This document shows, one piece after another, positions 1 through 9,078 of a DNA stretch of 64,000 bases (position 1 is its first letter; each line of letters begins with the position of its first letter). Origin of the DNA: Chitinophagaceae bacterium (lineage in GTDB: Bacteria; Bacteroidota; Bacteroidia; Chitinophagales; Chitinophagaceae); the NCBI GenBank assembly GCA_947476485.1, contig CANJQU010000001.1, positions 27,635 to 91,634 of the forward strand, written 5' to 3'. A program made the translations under genes and the position numbers. The notes beneath the pieces were generated by a model. It worked only from the letters and a program-made list of their open reading frames with translations. It was not told where the DNA came from and ran no database searches.

Positions 1-310
1 CAATTACATATAGTTTATTGGTTTGCAATGCATAATATTCAGGTGGATCAATCTCGCTGTTATGATATTCAGAGGTGTATTTTACGAAAATCATTTTTTT
101 TTCAGACTTATTCTATGATGATAAAGACTGAAAATCCTGACAATAGTCATCGAATGTGATCCAAGTCAACCGTAGTTTTGAAATAATATCACAATTCCTG
201 CGGAGATTTGTGAGTTAGCAGTAAGGTGAATAAAGAACCGAAGGCACAAGAGTGCGACGCAACAGACGATGATAGTAGCAATCTTGCTTGGACCCCCTCG
301 TATCTAGTTC
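1..310. other. Window-edge stretch without a supported gene
   Basis: This AT-rich stretch holds no reading frame that looks like a protein. The 226-474 and 288-806 track entries run antisense to the permease gene and have skewed composition. I see no RNA gene here. It may be intergenic DNA downstream of the minus-strand permease gene. Confidence 0.5.
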
Positions 311-342
311 GGTGTCCCACACCCTTGGAGGTGTGGGACACC
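311..342. repeat. Perfect 13-bp inverted repeat after the permease stop
   Basis: The arms GGTGTCCCACACC and GGTGTGGGACACC are separated by 6 bases and lie 5 bases past the permease stop codon. No T-run follows on the minus strand, so a classic terminator is doubtful. A near-identical hairpin, with one mismatch, occurs at 41589-41621 downstream of trmO. It is therefore better read as a dispersed palindromic element that may also end transcripts. Confidence 0.75.
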
Positions 343-347
343 TGTGC

Positions 348-1469
348 TCATTCTCTCACATCAAGTACATCCCGCAATGCATTTCCGAGAATGTTGAAGG
401 CATATACGAGGAGCATGATGGCGATGCCGGGGATGATGGCGAGGAGGGGGCGGTCGGTGAGGAGGAAGTTGTAGTGTTCTTTGATCATGAGGCCCCAGGA
501 GGGGTGCGGGGGCTGCACGCCGAAGCCGAGGAAGGAGAGCCCGGCCTCGACGAGGATGGCGGAGGCGAAGTTGCTGGCGGCGATGACCATAAGGGGGCCG
601 GCAATGTTGGGCAATATGTGGCGGAATATGATGCGCATATGGCCCAGGCCCAGGCCGCGGGCGGCGGTGATGTACTCCATCTCGCGCAGCACGAGCACCT
701 GCCCACGGATGAGGCGGGCGGCGCCTACCCACATGCTGAGGCCGATGGCGATGAATATCTCCCAGAAGCCCTTGCCAATGGTGAGGGTAATGGCAAACAC
801 GAGTAGCAGGGTGGGGATGGCGTAGAGTATGTTGATGATCCACATGACCACTTTATCTATGAGGCCGCCGAAATAGCCGGCTATGCAGCCGAGTATGATG
901 CCTATGGTAAGGGAGAGCAGCACGGCCACCATTCCAACAGCCAGTGTGACGCGGGAACCTACGAGCAGGCGGGAGAGTATGTCGCGGCCATAGCGGTCGG
1001 TGCCGAGCCAGAAGGTGCGGGTGGTGATGAGGTGCTGTTTTACGTAGTCCTGTTGCGCGGGCAGGGGATCGGTAAGGTGATTGGGCGGAAGGAGGGCGGA
1101 GAGCGGGTAGGTGAGGGTATCCTGCAGGCCATCGTCGATGTAGTGCACGGTTATCAAGTTCCTGTTAGCGAAATAATAGTTGTTGACAGGTGATAGGAGA
1201 TAGGGGGATTGAGCGCCGGTGAACCATTCGGTGATCTTGCTATCGTGGCGCTGCGGGCCGGTTTTGGGGATGTGGAGGAGCAGTTTTTTGAAGCCGGGTT
1301 GTTTGGCGCCGAGCTCTATGATCATGCGGTTGGCGGATGGGGTGGAGTCGGGGGCGATTATGTAGGCGAGTATGGAGGTGAGGCAGGTGAGGGCGATGAC
1401 CAGCAGGGCGATGAGGGCTGAAGGGCGCTTCAGCAGTTTTGATAAGACAGATATTTTGTTGTCGCTCAA
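348..1469 (-). CDS. ABC transporter permease, OppC/DppC family
   Basis: Inner-membrane permease of an oligopeptide/dipeptide-type ABC importer. The 373 residues start with a cytoplasmic tail and a first membrane segment (about residues 18-36). A long periplasmic loop follows, then the FWLGTDRYGRDILSRLL signature and the binding-protein-dependent transport domain with about five more helices. The EMEYITAARGLGLGHMRIIFRHILPN segment (split here only to describe it) is the EAA loop that contacts the ATPase. The loop after helix 1 is longer than in E. coli OppC, as in other Bacteroidota relatives. The track start is TTG and no nearby ATG exists, so the start is uncertain. No OppB, ATPase or binding-protein gene is adjacent in the window, so the substrate cannot be inferred. 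Confidence 0.9.
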   Translation of the reverse strand: MSDNKISVLSKLLKRPSALIALLVIALTCLTSILAYIIAPDSTPSANRMIIELGAKQPGFKKLLLHIPKTGPQRHDSKITEWFTGAQSPYLLSPVNNYYFANRNLITVHYIDDGLQDTLTYPLSALLPPNHLTDPLPAQQDYVKQHLITTRTFWLGTDRYGRDILSRLLVGSRVTLAVGMVAVLLSLTIGIILGCIAGYFGGLIDKVVMWIINILYAIPTLLLVFAITLTIGKGFWEIFIAIGLSMWVGAARLIRGQVLVLREMEYITAARGLGLGHMRIIFRHILPNIAGPLMVIAASNFASAILVEAGLSFLGFGVQPPHPSWGLMIKEHYNFLLTDRPLLAIIPGIAIMLLVYAFNILGNALRDVLDVRE

Positions 1470-1519
1470 ATTTTAGTTAATGTTTTATCCGGCGAGTATT
1501 GCGCGAGTCAACCACCCCA

Positions 1520-1578
1520 GCCAAAAGGCCATTGCTTCGCTATGTCTTTTGGCATGCCCCTCCTAAAAACAGGAGGGG
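1520..1578. repeat. Composite hairpin repeat between oppC-like and M28 genes
   Basis: Two hairpins lie next to each other: GCCAAAAG (1520-1527) pairing with CTTTTGGC (1546-1553), and CCCCTCCT (1557-1564) pairing with AGGAGGGG (1571-1578) around an AAAAAC loop. I see no coding capacity. It has the look of a dispersed intergenic element in this genome. Confidence 0.6.
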
Positions 1579-1615
1579 AGGTGTGTCGTGACCGGTGTAG
1601 CGGTTTTGGTGTATG

Positions 1616-1643
1616 GTAGAGACGCAATGCATTGCGTCTCTAC
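1616..1643. repeat. 28-bp perfect palindrome, copy 1
   Basis: A perfect palindrome whose left half is GTAGAGACGCAATG. An identical 28-bp copy lies at 23159-23186. Both are intergenic and next to the end of a gene. Two exact copies 21.5 kb apart show it is a dispersed element rather than a chance hairpin. Confidence 0.9.
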
Positions 1644-1676
1644 GAAATAAGGGTCTGCATTCTACAGGGACACCTA

Positions 1677-3038
1677 TTACAATCCATGTTCGCTGACGAG
1701 GTAGATGAGCTGGGCCATTACTGCTGCGCCGAGTTTCAGTTCGCGGTGGTTCACTTGTTCGAATACGTCGTTGTCGGTATGGTGGAGGTCGAAGTAGCGC
1801 TGGGAGTCGGTGATGAGACCGGCCAGCGGCACATTCAGCCTTTTCTTAAGTGGGCCAATGTCGGTGCCGCCTTCATCGCGCGAGAAGTCGTATACGCCAT
1901 AGTCGAGGAACAGGTCTTTGTATTTCTGTATGTTTTGCTTCTGTTGGTCGGACATCTCCAGCCCTATGCCACGTGGCGAGAAACCGCCGGCATCGCTTTC
2001 TACGGCCAGCACATGGTTCTCGTTGCGGGCTTTGGCGGAGTCGGCATAGGCCTCGCCCCCTTTGTTGCCGTTTTCCTCGTTCATGAACAGAACAGCCCTT
2101 ATGGTGCACTTAGGTTTCAGGCCCAAGGCTTTGAATGCACGAATCACCTCTATCGATTGCACGCAGCCTGCGCCATCGTCGGAGGCGCCTTCGCCCACAT
2201 CCCAGGAGTCGAGATGGCCGCCCACGGTGATGATGCGCTCGGGTGTTTCGCTGCCTTTTATTTCGCCGATCACATTGTATGAGCGTACGGGCTTTGGCAT
2301 CATGTGGCATTCTGAGGTCATTTTTGCCATAGCGGTGCCTTTTTCGCAGGCCCGTTCCAGCAGATCGGCGGTTATATTGCCAAGAGCCATCTCGGGAATC
2401 TTTGCAAAAGAGTCGTTGTAGTGCATGCCGCCTGTGTGCGGAAAATCGTCGACACCGGTGGACATGGAGCGGATGATAACACCCGCTGCGCCACGTTTGG
2501 CCGCTATGCTGGGGCTAGCCCAGCGGTACTTGACGCCATCGCCATAGCCCTGGAAGGTGAAGACAAAATCCTGGCGGAAGCGGTAGTCGAAGAATATGAT
2601 CTTGCCCTTTATCTTGCTGTCGGGCAGGGCCTTGAACTCATCGAAGTTGTGTACCATTACGATCTCTGCTTCCAGCGGCTTGCCACCGGTGCCCTGGCTG
2701 TTGCCCAGGGAGCTGGCGCGCACTTTTTTGTATTCCTTGCCCATCTTCAGGTAGAGGCTTTCCTTGCCGCGGTACCAGTAGGGCACATCGGCGGCCTGCA
2801 GCCATACTTTGTCGGCCCCGGCTTCCTTCATGGCTTTCTCGCCCCAGGTAACGGCTTTGGCGGCCGCCGGAGAGCCGCTGATGCGGTGCCCCACGGTTTT
2901 GCAGAGCACCCTTAGATTTTCGTAGCAGGTGCCATGAAGCATAATTTCGTCAGATATTTTGCGCATTTGCAACGAGTCCTGCGCGTGCGCATGTTGCATA
3001 CCCATGCAGGCGAGTATGGCGAGAAGGCGTAATTTCAT
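1677..3038 (-). CDS. Exported M28-family zinc peptidase
   Basis: A 453-residue secreted or periplasmic metallopeptidase that would remove terminal residues from peptides. A signal peptide (residues 1-19, ending AHAQ) is followed by a PA-like insert (about 120-250) and the M28 catalytic domain. Visible zinc ligands and catalytic residues are GGHLDSWDVGEGASDDGAG (His, Asp, bridging Asp), NEEN (Glu-Glu), ESDAGG (Asp) and the C-terminal HHTDND His. The layout resembles carboxypeptidase Q-like members more than leucine aminopeptidases. It is divergent from the NamZ-type gene at 3116, 77 bp away. Exact specificity cannot be read from the sequence. Confidence 0.92.
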   Translation of the reverse strand: MKLRLLAILACMGMQHAHAQDSLQMRKISDEIMLHGTCYENLRVLCKTVGHRISGSPAAAKAVTWGEKAMKEAGADKVWLQAADVPYWYRGKESLYLKMGKEYKKVRASSLGNSQGTGGKPLEAEIVMVHNFDEFKALPDSKIKGKIIFFDYRFRQDFVFTFQGYGDGVKYRWASPSIAAKRGAAGVIIRSMSTGVDDFPHTGGMHYNDSFAKIPEMALGNITADLLERACEKGTAMAKMTSECHMMPKPVRSYNVIGEIKGSETPERIITVGGHLDSWDVGEGASDDGAGCVQSIEVIRAFKALGLKPKCTIRAVLFMNEENGNKGGEAYADSAKARNENHVLAVESDAGGFSPRGIGLEMSDQQKQNIQKYKDLFLDYGVYDFSRDEGGTDIGPLKKRLNVPLAGLITDSQRYFDLHHTDNDVFEQVNHRELKLGAAVMAQLIYLVSEHGL

Positions 3039-3115
3039 TTTATAAATGTAATGAAGGAAAGCTGATAAAATAAATGCTAACTTCCCTTGCAGAAAAACAA
3101 TTTACAAGCAGCACA

Positions 3116-4300
3116 ATGACGGTGAGATCTTTCATTATTTGTTTTATTCTTCTATTGCCATTTTGGGTAAATGCACAGGGGATTTTCGACACATCGATAA
3201 AACCGGCGGATGCCCTGCCGCAACGCTATGTGCCGAAGCTGAAGGGCAAGCGGGTGGCCCTGGTCATTAACCAAACCAGCAAGGTGGGCAATGTGAGCCT
3301 GCTGGACCTGCTTAGGGACAAAGGTGTGAATGTGGTGCGGATATTTGTTCCGGAGCATGGTTTCAGGGGCAAGGAGGATGCGGGCGCACATATTGAAAGC
3401 TCGGTGGACAGCGCTACAAAGTTGCCGGTGATCAGTCTCTATGGCAAACACAAAAAGCCGACGACCGAAGACCTGGCCGATGTGGACGTGGTGGTCTATG
3501 ATCTGCAGGATGTAGGGGTGAGATTCTATACCTATATATCTACGCTGCAGTATGTGATGGAAGCCTGCGCGCAAAACCACAAACAACTTATAGTACTGGA
3601 CCGCCCAAATCCGAATGGTTTTTATGTAGACGGCCCGGTGCTGGATACTGCGTTTCGTTCGTTTGTGGGCATGCAGCCGATACCAATAGTATATGGTATG
3701 ACCTGCGGAGAATATGCGAAGATGCTGGTGGGTGAGCGCTGGTTTGCAGGAGCTGCAAAGCTTGAGCTGGTGGTTGTGAAATGTGCGCACTACTCTCATG
3801 ATAAAAAGTACGAGTTGCCTGTAGCGCCATCTCCCAACCTGCGTACCATGGCTGCCGTTTATGCCTATCCATCGCTCTGCCTGTTTGAGGGTACAGTGGT
3901 GAGTGTGGGGCGTGGCACAGCATGGCCGTTTCAGCAGTATGGCAGCCCGGTTTTCGACAGTATGAAATACACGCATAGTTTCACGCCCCGCAGCAGTGAG
4001 GGTGCAAAGGCCCCGCCATACGAGGGACAGCGCTGTTATGGAGCGCTGGTGGGGAAAAGCGAAACAGAGGTGCTGGGTTTGATGGATAACAAATTTAACC
4101 TTGACTGGCTGATCCGTGCTTATGCATGCTACCCGGACAAAGAAAAGTTCTTCAATGCTTTCTTTGTGAAATTATGCGGTACAGCGCAACTGAAAGAAGA
4201 TATTGCTGGTGGAATGAGCGAAGCGGTAATAAGGGCTAGATGGCAACCCGGGCTGGAAGCATTTATGAAGATCAGGAAGAAATACCTGTTATATGAGTAG
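3116..4300 (+). CDS. DUF1343/GH171 protein, NamZ-like exo-N-acetylmuramidase
   Basis: A secreted glycosidase of the DUF1343 family. NamZ, its characterised member, removes terminal N-acetylmuramic acid from peptidoglycan fragments. I place the start at the ATG at 3116 because it gives a clean signal peptide (MTVRSFIICFILLLPFWVNAQG) and a 394-residue protein. The 14 extra residues in the track entry are not signal-like. Conserved blocks are LVINQTSKVG, FVPEHGFRG, LYGKHKKPT, YDLQDVGVRFYTY, VLDRPNPNG and GRGTAWPFQQYGSP. Role in wall recycling or scavenging is inferred from the family. Confidence 0.88.
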   Translation: MTVRSFIICFILLLPFWVNAQGIFDTSIKPADALPQRYVPKLKGKRVALVINQTSKVGNVSLLDLLRDKGVNVVRIFVPEHGFRGKEDAGAHIESSVDSATKLPVISLYGKHKKPTTEDLADVDVVVYDLQDVGVRFYTYISTLQYVMEACAQNHKQLIVLDRPNPNGFYVDGPVLDTAFRSFVGMQPIPIVYGMTCGEYAKMLVGERWFAGAAKLELVVVKCAHYSHDKKYELPVAPSPNLRTMAAVYAYPSLCLFEGTVVSVGRGTAWPFQQYGSPVFDSMKYTHSFTPRSSEGAKAPPYEGQRCYGALVGKSETEVLGLMDNKFNLDWLIRAYACYPDKEKFFNAFFVKLCGTAQLKEDIAGGMSEAVIRARWQPGLEAFMKIRKKYLLYE

Positions 4301-4511
4301 GCGGAGCAACGGGATAAAAATATTAACCTGAAATTGATGTCCTGGTTATTGGGATGTTATTTGTGAACTGCGCAAACGCAATAGGGGAGCGGTTTTAGGT
4401 AGTTTTAGCAGTTTTTATAGAAAAAAATTAATTACTTTGTCCTTACTTTGGTGGAAATACTTTAATTTAGTTCCGTTATTGTTTCATTTTAACCTCAAAA
4501 ATTCATTTGAT

Positions 4512-4940
4512 ATGAAAAAGTTGATTATTACTTGTTTATTGCTTTCGTCCGCTTCAGTGGTATCATTTGCTCAGTCAAATGCTGCACCTCAGCCAAACAG
4601 GAACGCTCCGGGTGGTCCTAACAAGCCTGTGATGAATTCACAGCAGATGGCAGAGCGGAGGACAAAAGCAGATGTTCAGCAGTTTGGCCTCAACCCCGAG
4701 CAGGCTAAGAAAGTACAGGCTGTAGAGCTGGATTTCTTTAGTGCTATGGAAAAATATCGTGCAGCAGGCCAGCAGCCAAACATAGGCCAGATGGGCAATC
4801 TGAATGCAAGAAGGGATGCGAAAATGAAAGAGATATTGACACCTGAGCAATATGCTAAGTTCGAAGCGGGAAGGAATAAAGAGCGTGTTGCTCCGGCACC
4901 TGCAAACGCAAACCAACCAACTGCAGCTCCAACAAACTAA
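4512..4940 (+). CDS. Small exported Spy-like/DUF4890-type protein
   Basis: A 142-residue exported protein of unknown role. The ATG at 4512 is chosen because it begins a typical signal peptide (MKKLIITCLLLSSASVVSFAQ). The mature part is low-complexity and Pro/Asn/Gln-rich at both ends. Its centre carries the pattern LNPEQAKKVQAVELDFFSAM followed by MKEILTPEQYAKFEAG, a helical hairpin like that in Spy/CpxP-type periplasmic proteins. A chaperone or stress-sensing role is only suggested by that resemblance. A strong bidirectional terminator follows at 4962. Confidence 0.7.
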   Translation: MKKLIITCLLLSSASVVSFAQSNAAPQPNRNAPGGPNKPVMNSQQMAERRTKADVQQFGLNPEQAKKVQAVELDFFSAMEKYRAAGQQPNIGQMGNLNARRDAKMKEILTPEQYAKFEAGRNKERVAPAPANANQPTAAPTN

Positions 4941-4961
4941 TCAGAAGTATTAGCTAAATAA

Positions 4962-4990
4962 AGAAACCGCCATTAATACTGGCGGTTTCT
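4962..4990. terminator. Bidirectional terminator between convergent genes
   Basis: The 10-bp stem AGAAACCGCC / GGCGGTTTCT is closed by a 9-base loop. It lies between the Spy-like gene on the plus strand and tryptophan dioxygenase on the minus strand. T-rich flanks are short on both sides. Confidence 0.75.
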
Positions 4991-5026
4991 CTGTTTATGT
5001 GCGGTGTAGCGACCGATGTATCTTGT

Positions 5027-6058
5027 TTACTGGCGATAATTAAGATCTTTTACCACACGCTCCGGCAGCTTTGGCAGCATGTGGCGTGGCAATAGAAATG
5101 AGGTGAGCTCTGCAAGCTCCTTGAATACATAGTGGCTGTCTGCAGCGCCACGCAGATACTCTGCACCGGAGCTGCCCCCTGTGCCCACACGCTTACCGAT
5201 AGTGCGCTGTACCATGTGTATATGCCTGTGCCGCCACATAGATAGCATTTCATCGATCTCCAGCAGCGTGCTCAGCAGGTCATAAGGTAGCTGTAAAAGC
5301 GGGTGGTCCCTGTAAAGCATAATGAACAGTGCATTGCGGCTGGCATCAGCGCTGAAAGACCGCCCTTCAGGATAGGTTGCATCATCTATGAAGATGGAGT
5401 CGAAGATCCAAAGGTTGGGTTGCTCTACGGCCATAAGGCTGCTTTCATACACATCGCGGTAAGTATGCCAGAAGGATGCGTCGTTGCCCTCCCAATATTC
5501 TTTATTTTTAACAAAGGGCATTCTTTCCAGCCAATCATTCAGCAATACCAGCAATGATTTTTTGTGTTCCGAATCTTTCACGCGGTCGATATCCTCCGGA
5601 GTGAGCTGAGAGAGGTAGTAAGCCTTTCCGTGCCGGTGCTCATAGTTAAGGCCCAGTGTAGCTTCGATCATTTTGAACTGTATGCTCTGGAAGCCGGATG
5701 CGGGTCGCAGCAGGTCGCGGAAGTCGAGGAAATCGAGCGGGGTCATGGTTTCAAGCACGCCCATCTGTGTTACGGCCACCTGGAGTATGGCACACACTCT
5801 TTTCAGCCGGTGCACGCTGTTATAGATATCGGGGGTGTTGTTATGTACTTTGGGCTGATTGAAGATGTCCCTTACGATTGAGAGCTCATGCAATATCTGT
5901 TTGAACCATAGCTCGTAAGTCTGATGGATGATAATGAACAGCATTTCATCATCGGCTTTAATGCCTTCTTTGGCGCTTTCGGGATGTTGGGCAGTGAGTA
6001 TTTTGTCTAACTGCAGGTATTCTGCGTAATAGACCGGTGGACGTTCTTTCTTTTCCAT
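5027..6058 (-). CDS. kynA: Tryptophan 2,3-dioxygenase
   Basis: Haem enzyme that opens the indole ring of L-tryptophan to N-formylkynurenine, the first step of the kynurenine pathway. The 343 residues are almost all helical. Family motifs are YLQLDKIL near the start, DEMLFIIIHQTYELWFKQ (substrate-pocket His and Arg/Tyr region, about 38-55), LDFLDFRDLLRPASGFQS and MWRHRHIHMVQRTIG with the proximal haem histidine, followed by GTGGSSGAEYLR. No other kynurenine-pathway gene is in the window, so it appears to be transcribed alone. It ends head-on to the Spy-like gene with a shared terminator. Confidence 0.95.
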   Translation of the reverse strand: MEKKERPPVYYAEYLQLDKILTAQHPESAKEGIKADDEMLFIIIHQTYELWFKQILHELSIVRDIFNQPKVHNNTPDIYNSVHRLKRVCAILQVAVTQMGVLETMTPLDFLDFRDLLRPASGFQSIQFKMIEATLGLNYEHRHGKAYYLSQLTPEDIDRVKDSEHKKSLLVLLNDWLERMPFVKNKEYWEGNDASFWHTYRDVYESSLMAVEQPNLWIFDSIFIDDATYPEGRSFSADASRNALFIMLYRDHPLLQLPYDLLSTLLEIDEMLSMWRHRHIHMVQRTIGKRVGTGGSSGAEYLRGAADSHYVFKELAELTSFLLPRHMLPKLPERVVKDLNYRQ

Positions 6059-6113
6059 GGGGTTAAATTACTAAAAGTTATTGGAAGCTTTTAAAATCCA
6101 TATAATTAATTTG

Positions 6114-7091
6114 CTATAATACACCCTTTATGACAATAAGCGAAATGCTGCCGATAATGGCCCAGAGCAGAACACCCTGCAGGATAGGCCGCCAGCCTAC
6201 CTGGCGGATGGTTTTTAAGGAAAGACCTGAGCCAATAAGAAACAATGTGATCACCAGTCCTTTTCTGCCAAACATGAAGGCATATTCGAACAAAGTGCTG
6301 CCGCCCAGCTTGTTGTTCAGGAATGGAAGGTAACGCGGGAGATAAGTAGAAATAAGAATGGCGAGCATAAAGTAGAAGATGAACCAGGGTATCTTGATCT
6401 TGCCGGTGCTTTTCTGAAAATACGCTGTAGCGAGTGAGATGGGGATGATCCACAAGGCGCGCTCTAACTTGATGGTGGTTGCTATCTGCAAAGCTTTTGG
6501 ACTGAACTTGCTGGCAGCGCCAACCACTGAACTGGTATCGTGTATGGCTATAGCACACCATGTGCCGAACTGCTGGTCGGTGAAATCGATGAGATGGAGG
6601 CCGATCCAGGGGAAGAGGAATAAGGCTATGGAATTGAGGATAAATATAGTGCCGAGCGATACGCTGATCTGCTCATCATTTGCTTTGATGATCGGTGCAA
6701 CGGCCGCAATGGCGCTGCCCCCGCAGATCGCAGTGCCATTTGAGATGAGCTGCGATATCTTCTCGTCTATTTTTAATTTTTTACCGATGAAATAACCTGC
6801 CAGCAATGTAACGCCTATGGTTCCCACAGTGAAAAGAAAACCTTCTTTGCCAGCTTTCATAGCCTCGCCAAAGTCTATCTTAAAACCAAGGCATACTACG
6901 GAGACCTGGAGCAGCAGGGTAGTGGCTTTTTTGTTGAGGTGAATGAAAGGGTGACCGATCACCAAAGCGATCGCAAGCCCCATAAGCAAAGCCAGTGGCG
7001 GATCTACTTTAAATGCTATGCAGACAACCAGGCATAAAACAAAAATTACTTGCTTTAATGTATTGGGCAAATTGAGTAAAGTTGTCTTCAT
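6114..7091 (-). CDS. YeiH/UPF0324-family membrane transporter
   Basis: A 325-residue inner-membrane protein with about ten hydrophobic segments and the UPF0324 (Cons_hypoth698, putative sulfate exporter) pattern. Diagnostic stretches are LLLQVSVVCLGFKIDFGEA, LISNGTAICGGSAIAAVAP, AIHDTSSVVGAA and a C-terminal FGRKGLVITLFLIGSGLS. The GTAICGGSAIAA re-entrant motif is typical of the family. Substrate is unproven. It lies 55 bp upstream of tryptophan dioxygenase on the same strand, so co-transcription is possible. Its start codon overlaps the upstream part of the opposing DUF4375 ORF. Confidence 0.85.
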   Translation of the reverse strand: MKTTLLNLPNTLKQVIFVLCLVVCIAFKVDPPLALLMGLAIALVIGHPFIHLNKKATTLLLQVSVVCLGFKIDFGEAMKAGKEGFLFTVGTIGVTLLAGYFIGKKLKIDEKISQLISNGTAICGGSAIAAVAPIIKANDEQISVSLGTIFILNSIALFLFPWIGLHLIDFTDQQFGTWCAIAIHDTSSVVGAASKFSPKALQIATTIKLERALWIIPISLATAYFQKSTGKIKIPWFIFYFMLAILISTYLPRYLPFLNNKLGGSTLFEYAFMFGRKGLVITLFLIGSGLSLKTIRQVGWRPILQGVLLWAIIGSISLIVIKGVL

Positions 7092-7144
7092 TAACAGATA
7101 TTTGCACGATATTTATAAAAGATAACTGGGCCAAAGATAATACT

Positions 7145-7660
7145 ATGACCAGCAATTTTCTGCCAATTGTGAGCAAAGGTGCAATAGACATTGCGCTGGC
7201 ATCAAAAGACAACGACCATTTATATGATCTGTTGGTGCAACCACTGCATGAAGAGCTTTACCAGCGTGGTACATTTGATTTCCTGGATGAGCTTTCGGAT
7301 GGTCAGCAATTATTGCTGACTTATGACTATCTGCGGACGCAGGTGGGGCAGGGGGGATTCATTCAATTCATACATAACGGTTATGTGGGACTGCTTCCTT
7401 CTATGATAGAGCAGCTATACCTGGTTGGCGCCAACGATATGGCCCAGGTACTGGATGATGTGCTAAAGGTATATGTGCTAAACAGGGATATAATGAACAA
7501 GGCCAAATCTGTGCAGGAGTTTGCCCAACTATATGACGAACTAAAAGAGTTTGAAGTAATTGAAGAACGGTACAACACCGTGAAACTGGAGTCGATAAAG
7601 AAAATGCTGGAGTATGCGGCTGGGCATTTAAATGAATTTGTGAAATCCCCAACGCCTTAG
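7145..7660 (+). CDS. DUF4375 (DMP19-type) protein
   Basis: A 171-residue soluble protein without a signal peptide. The ATG at 7145 is preferred to the track start, which overlaps the divergent transporter gene. The family pattern is visible in LSDGQQLLLTYDYLRTQVGQGGFIQFIHNGYVG and LPSMIEQLYLVGANDMAQVLDDVL. DMP19 is a single-strand-DNA-mimic protein in this family, but most members have no known role. No operon partner is present. Confidence 0.7.
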   Translation: MTSNFLPIVSKGAIDIALASKDNDHLYDLLVQPLHEELYQRGTFDFLDELSDGQQLLLTYDYLRTQVGQGGFIQFIHNGYVGLLPSMIEQLYLVGANDMAQVLDDVLKVYVLNRDIMNKAKSVQEFAQLYDELKEFEVIEERYNTVKLESIKKMLEYAAGHLNEFVKSPTP

Positions 7661-7704
7661 GCTAAAATCTCAGCTAAGGATTTAGATTTCAAGGTGGAAC
7701 ATTA

Positions 7705-7770
7705 GATACCTTCGGCATCGTGTTTCCGTTGTTGTGTTTTGCTATAGATATGTGATCCCCTTGGGATCAC
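7705..7770. repeat. REP hairpins at the end of the pigment operon's minus arm
   Basis: Two small hairpins, GATACC-TTC-GGCATC (7705-7719) and GTGATCC-CCTT-GGATCAC (7752-7770), flank the linker CTATAGATA (7742-7750). The same hairpin core and linker build the array around the RAYT transposase at 11-12 kb, so this is an outlying copy of that REP family. Confidence 0.75.
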
Positions 7771-7793
7771 TGATGCCTGAACGTGATAGGGAT

Positions 7794-8468
7794 CTACCCC
7801 TGATCTTCTTTTTTGATCCTTTTTAATACAATATCGAACTTGAAATTTTGATGTGAAATGTTGATGCTGTCCGGCACACCATCTTTATAGTTGAGCATCT
7901 GCACTTCCACAACCGGTTTGGTTTTGGATGATTTTTCGATCCGGATAAGCTTTGAGCAGCCATCGGTGATGTAGTAGTCGTTTCCTTTTTTGTTGGGGAT
8001 AGCGGTATAATTGTATATGGAATCCTTTAGTAACACTGCGTTTGAAAGGTCCTGGTGTAGTATTACCAACTCCAGATCTTTGTGGAGGGCTTTAACGATA
8101 ACCTTTTTATCAAGTTTAGCCATTACATAATGCTTAATGAACCGGTTGTCTTTGGTAAAGGCGAAATCGAAAAATTTCACACCCATTTCATTTGTGAAAA
8201 CCACGCGGGTGCTGCTGTCGGGCATAGCTTTGAAAAAGAGTATGCCGCTGAAATGGTGTGTGGTAACGTCTACGCCGGCGCTATAGAGCGAATTGGAAAA
8301 TTTCGGGGTGAATTTCCTGATGCAGTTAACATCGCCGGTGGCTGGCTTAAGATGATTGTACTGAGATCTTCGGGCGTGTGCGGGTGAACACAAAAAAGTT
8401 AATGCCGCTATTGAAAGCAGAATGGCGGTAGGTTTACTGTCTTTATTAGTCAACAGAGAAAACCGCAT
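7794..8468 (-). CDS. Exported protein of unknown function in flexirubin-type locus
   Basis: A 224-residue protein with an N-terminal hydrophobic export signal (about residues 12-33, ending AHA). The mature domain is rich in beta strands. I recognise no catalytic motif. Its start overlaps the end of the LolA-like gene by 23 bp, so the two are translationally linked. Proteins of this general kind next to LolA-like genes are usual in aryl-polyene/flexirubin loci, where a role in placing pigment in the outer membrane is suspected. Here that is inference from position. Confidence 0.7.
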   Translation of the reverse strand: MRFSLLTNKDSKPTAILLSIAALTFLCSPAHARRSQYNHLKPATGDVNCIRKFTPKFSNSLYSAGVDVTTHHFSGILFFKAMPDSSTRVVFTNEMGVKFFDFAFTKDNRFIKHYVMAKLDKKVIVKALHKDLELVILHQDLSNAVLLKDSIYNYTAIPNKKGNDYYITDGCSKLIRIEKSSKTKPVVEVQMLNYKDGVPDSINISHQNFKFDIVLKRIKKEDQG

Positions 8469-9078
8469 CGGCGATGGTTGAGTTTAGTTGTTTGTGCAGG
8501 AAAGTGATCACTGTATTATCGCCTGACTGTTCCATCATTTCAAGTCCTGTGGCCGAATAATCTTTTTTGTCTACGATAACATCGATGGTTTTGAAAATGC
8601 CCTTCAGGTTCTTTGACGTTGGAGTAAGCTGCACAAGATATGATGATGGGTTTTCAAAAATGGCTGTGGTAAAGTTAGTATTGGTGAGTATCGTGCCCTG
8701 TACGCAGTCTATCATCATCTTATTCACCTGGTCGAACATCTTGTTAGACTTTGATGAAACTTTGTTTTCCTTGCTGCCATCTTTCGTTTTTATGTTACTG
8801 CCATTGATCACCAGCAGGTAGTAGGTGGGCTTCTTATATTCCATGCGCACTTTGTTTTCGCGCTTGAACCAGAACTGGCCGGTAGAAACGATTTTATCCG
8901 ATAACATGCTCAGATTCTTGGTCTGTGTAAAGTCGCATTGTATGGACTGAGTAGCCTGCGATGCTTTGACGAATTGTTTGCGGAACTCATCGGCATTTGC
9001 TACAGGTTTGTAGCCGGCATGTTGGGCAGACACCTGTAATGTGTAAAGGCAGCAGATAAGCAGAATGAGTTTATGCAT
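8446..9078 (-). CDS. LolA-like outer-membrane lipoprotein carrier protein
   Basis: A 210-residue periplasmic protein of the LolA/LolA-like fold. The signal peptide ends at VSAQ. The typical pattern is visible: IQCDFTQTKNLSMLSDKIVS, GQFWFKRENKVRMEYKKPTYYLLVING, then late strands. I use the ATG at 9078; the track start at 9084 is GTG two codons earlier. It sits between the deacetylase gene and an exported protein gene, with overlaps on both sides. A pigment- or lipid-ferrying role is inferred from the locus rather than a general LolA role. Confidence 0.82.
   Translation of the reverse strand: MHKLILLICCLYTLQVSAQHAGYKPVANADEFRKQFVKASQATQSIQCDFTQTKNLSMLSDKIVSTGQFWFKRENKVRMEYKKPTYYLLVINGSNIKTKDGSKENKVSSKSNKMFDQVNKMMIDCVQGTILTNTNFTTAIFENPSSYLVQLTPTSKNLKGIFKTIDVIVDKKDYSATGLEMMEQSGDNTVITFLHKQLNSTIADAVFSVD

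Noticed and set aside
311-342. Rho-independent terminator for the permease gene
   Set aside because: The stem is strong but there is no T tract on the minus strand and an equivalent copy occurs elsewhere, so it is listed as a repeat.
288-806. 172-aa plus-strand ORF, Gly/Glu/Ala-rich
   Set aside because: It runs antisense to the permease gene, is compositionally biased and has no domain pattern.
3152-3976. 274-aa minus-strand ORF opposite the NamZ-like gene
   Set aside because: It lies wholly inside a clearly conserved plus-strand gene and shows no motif.
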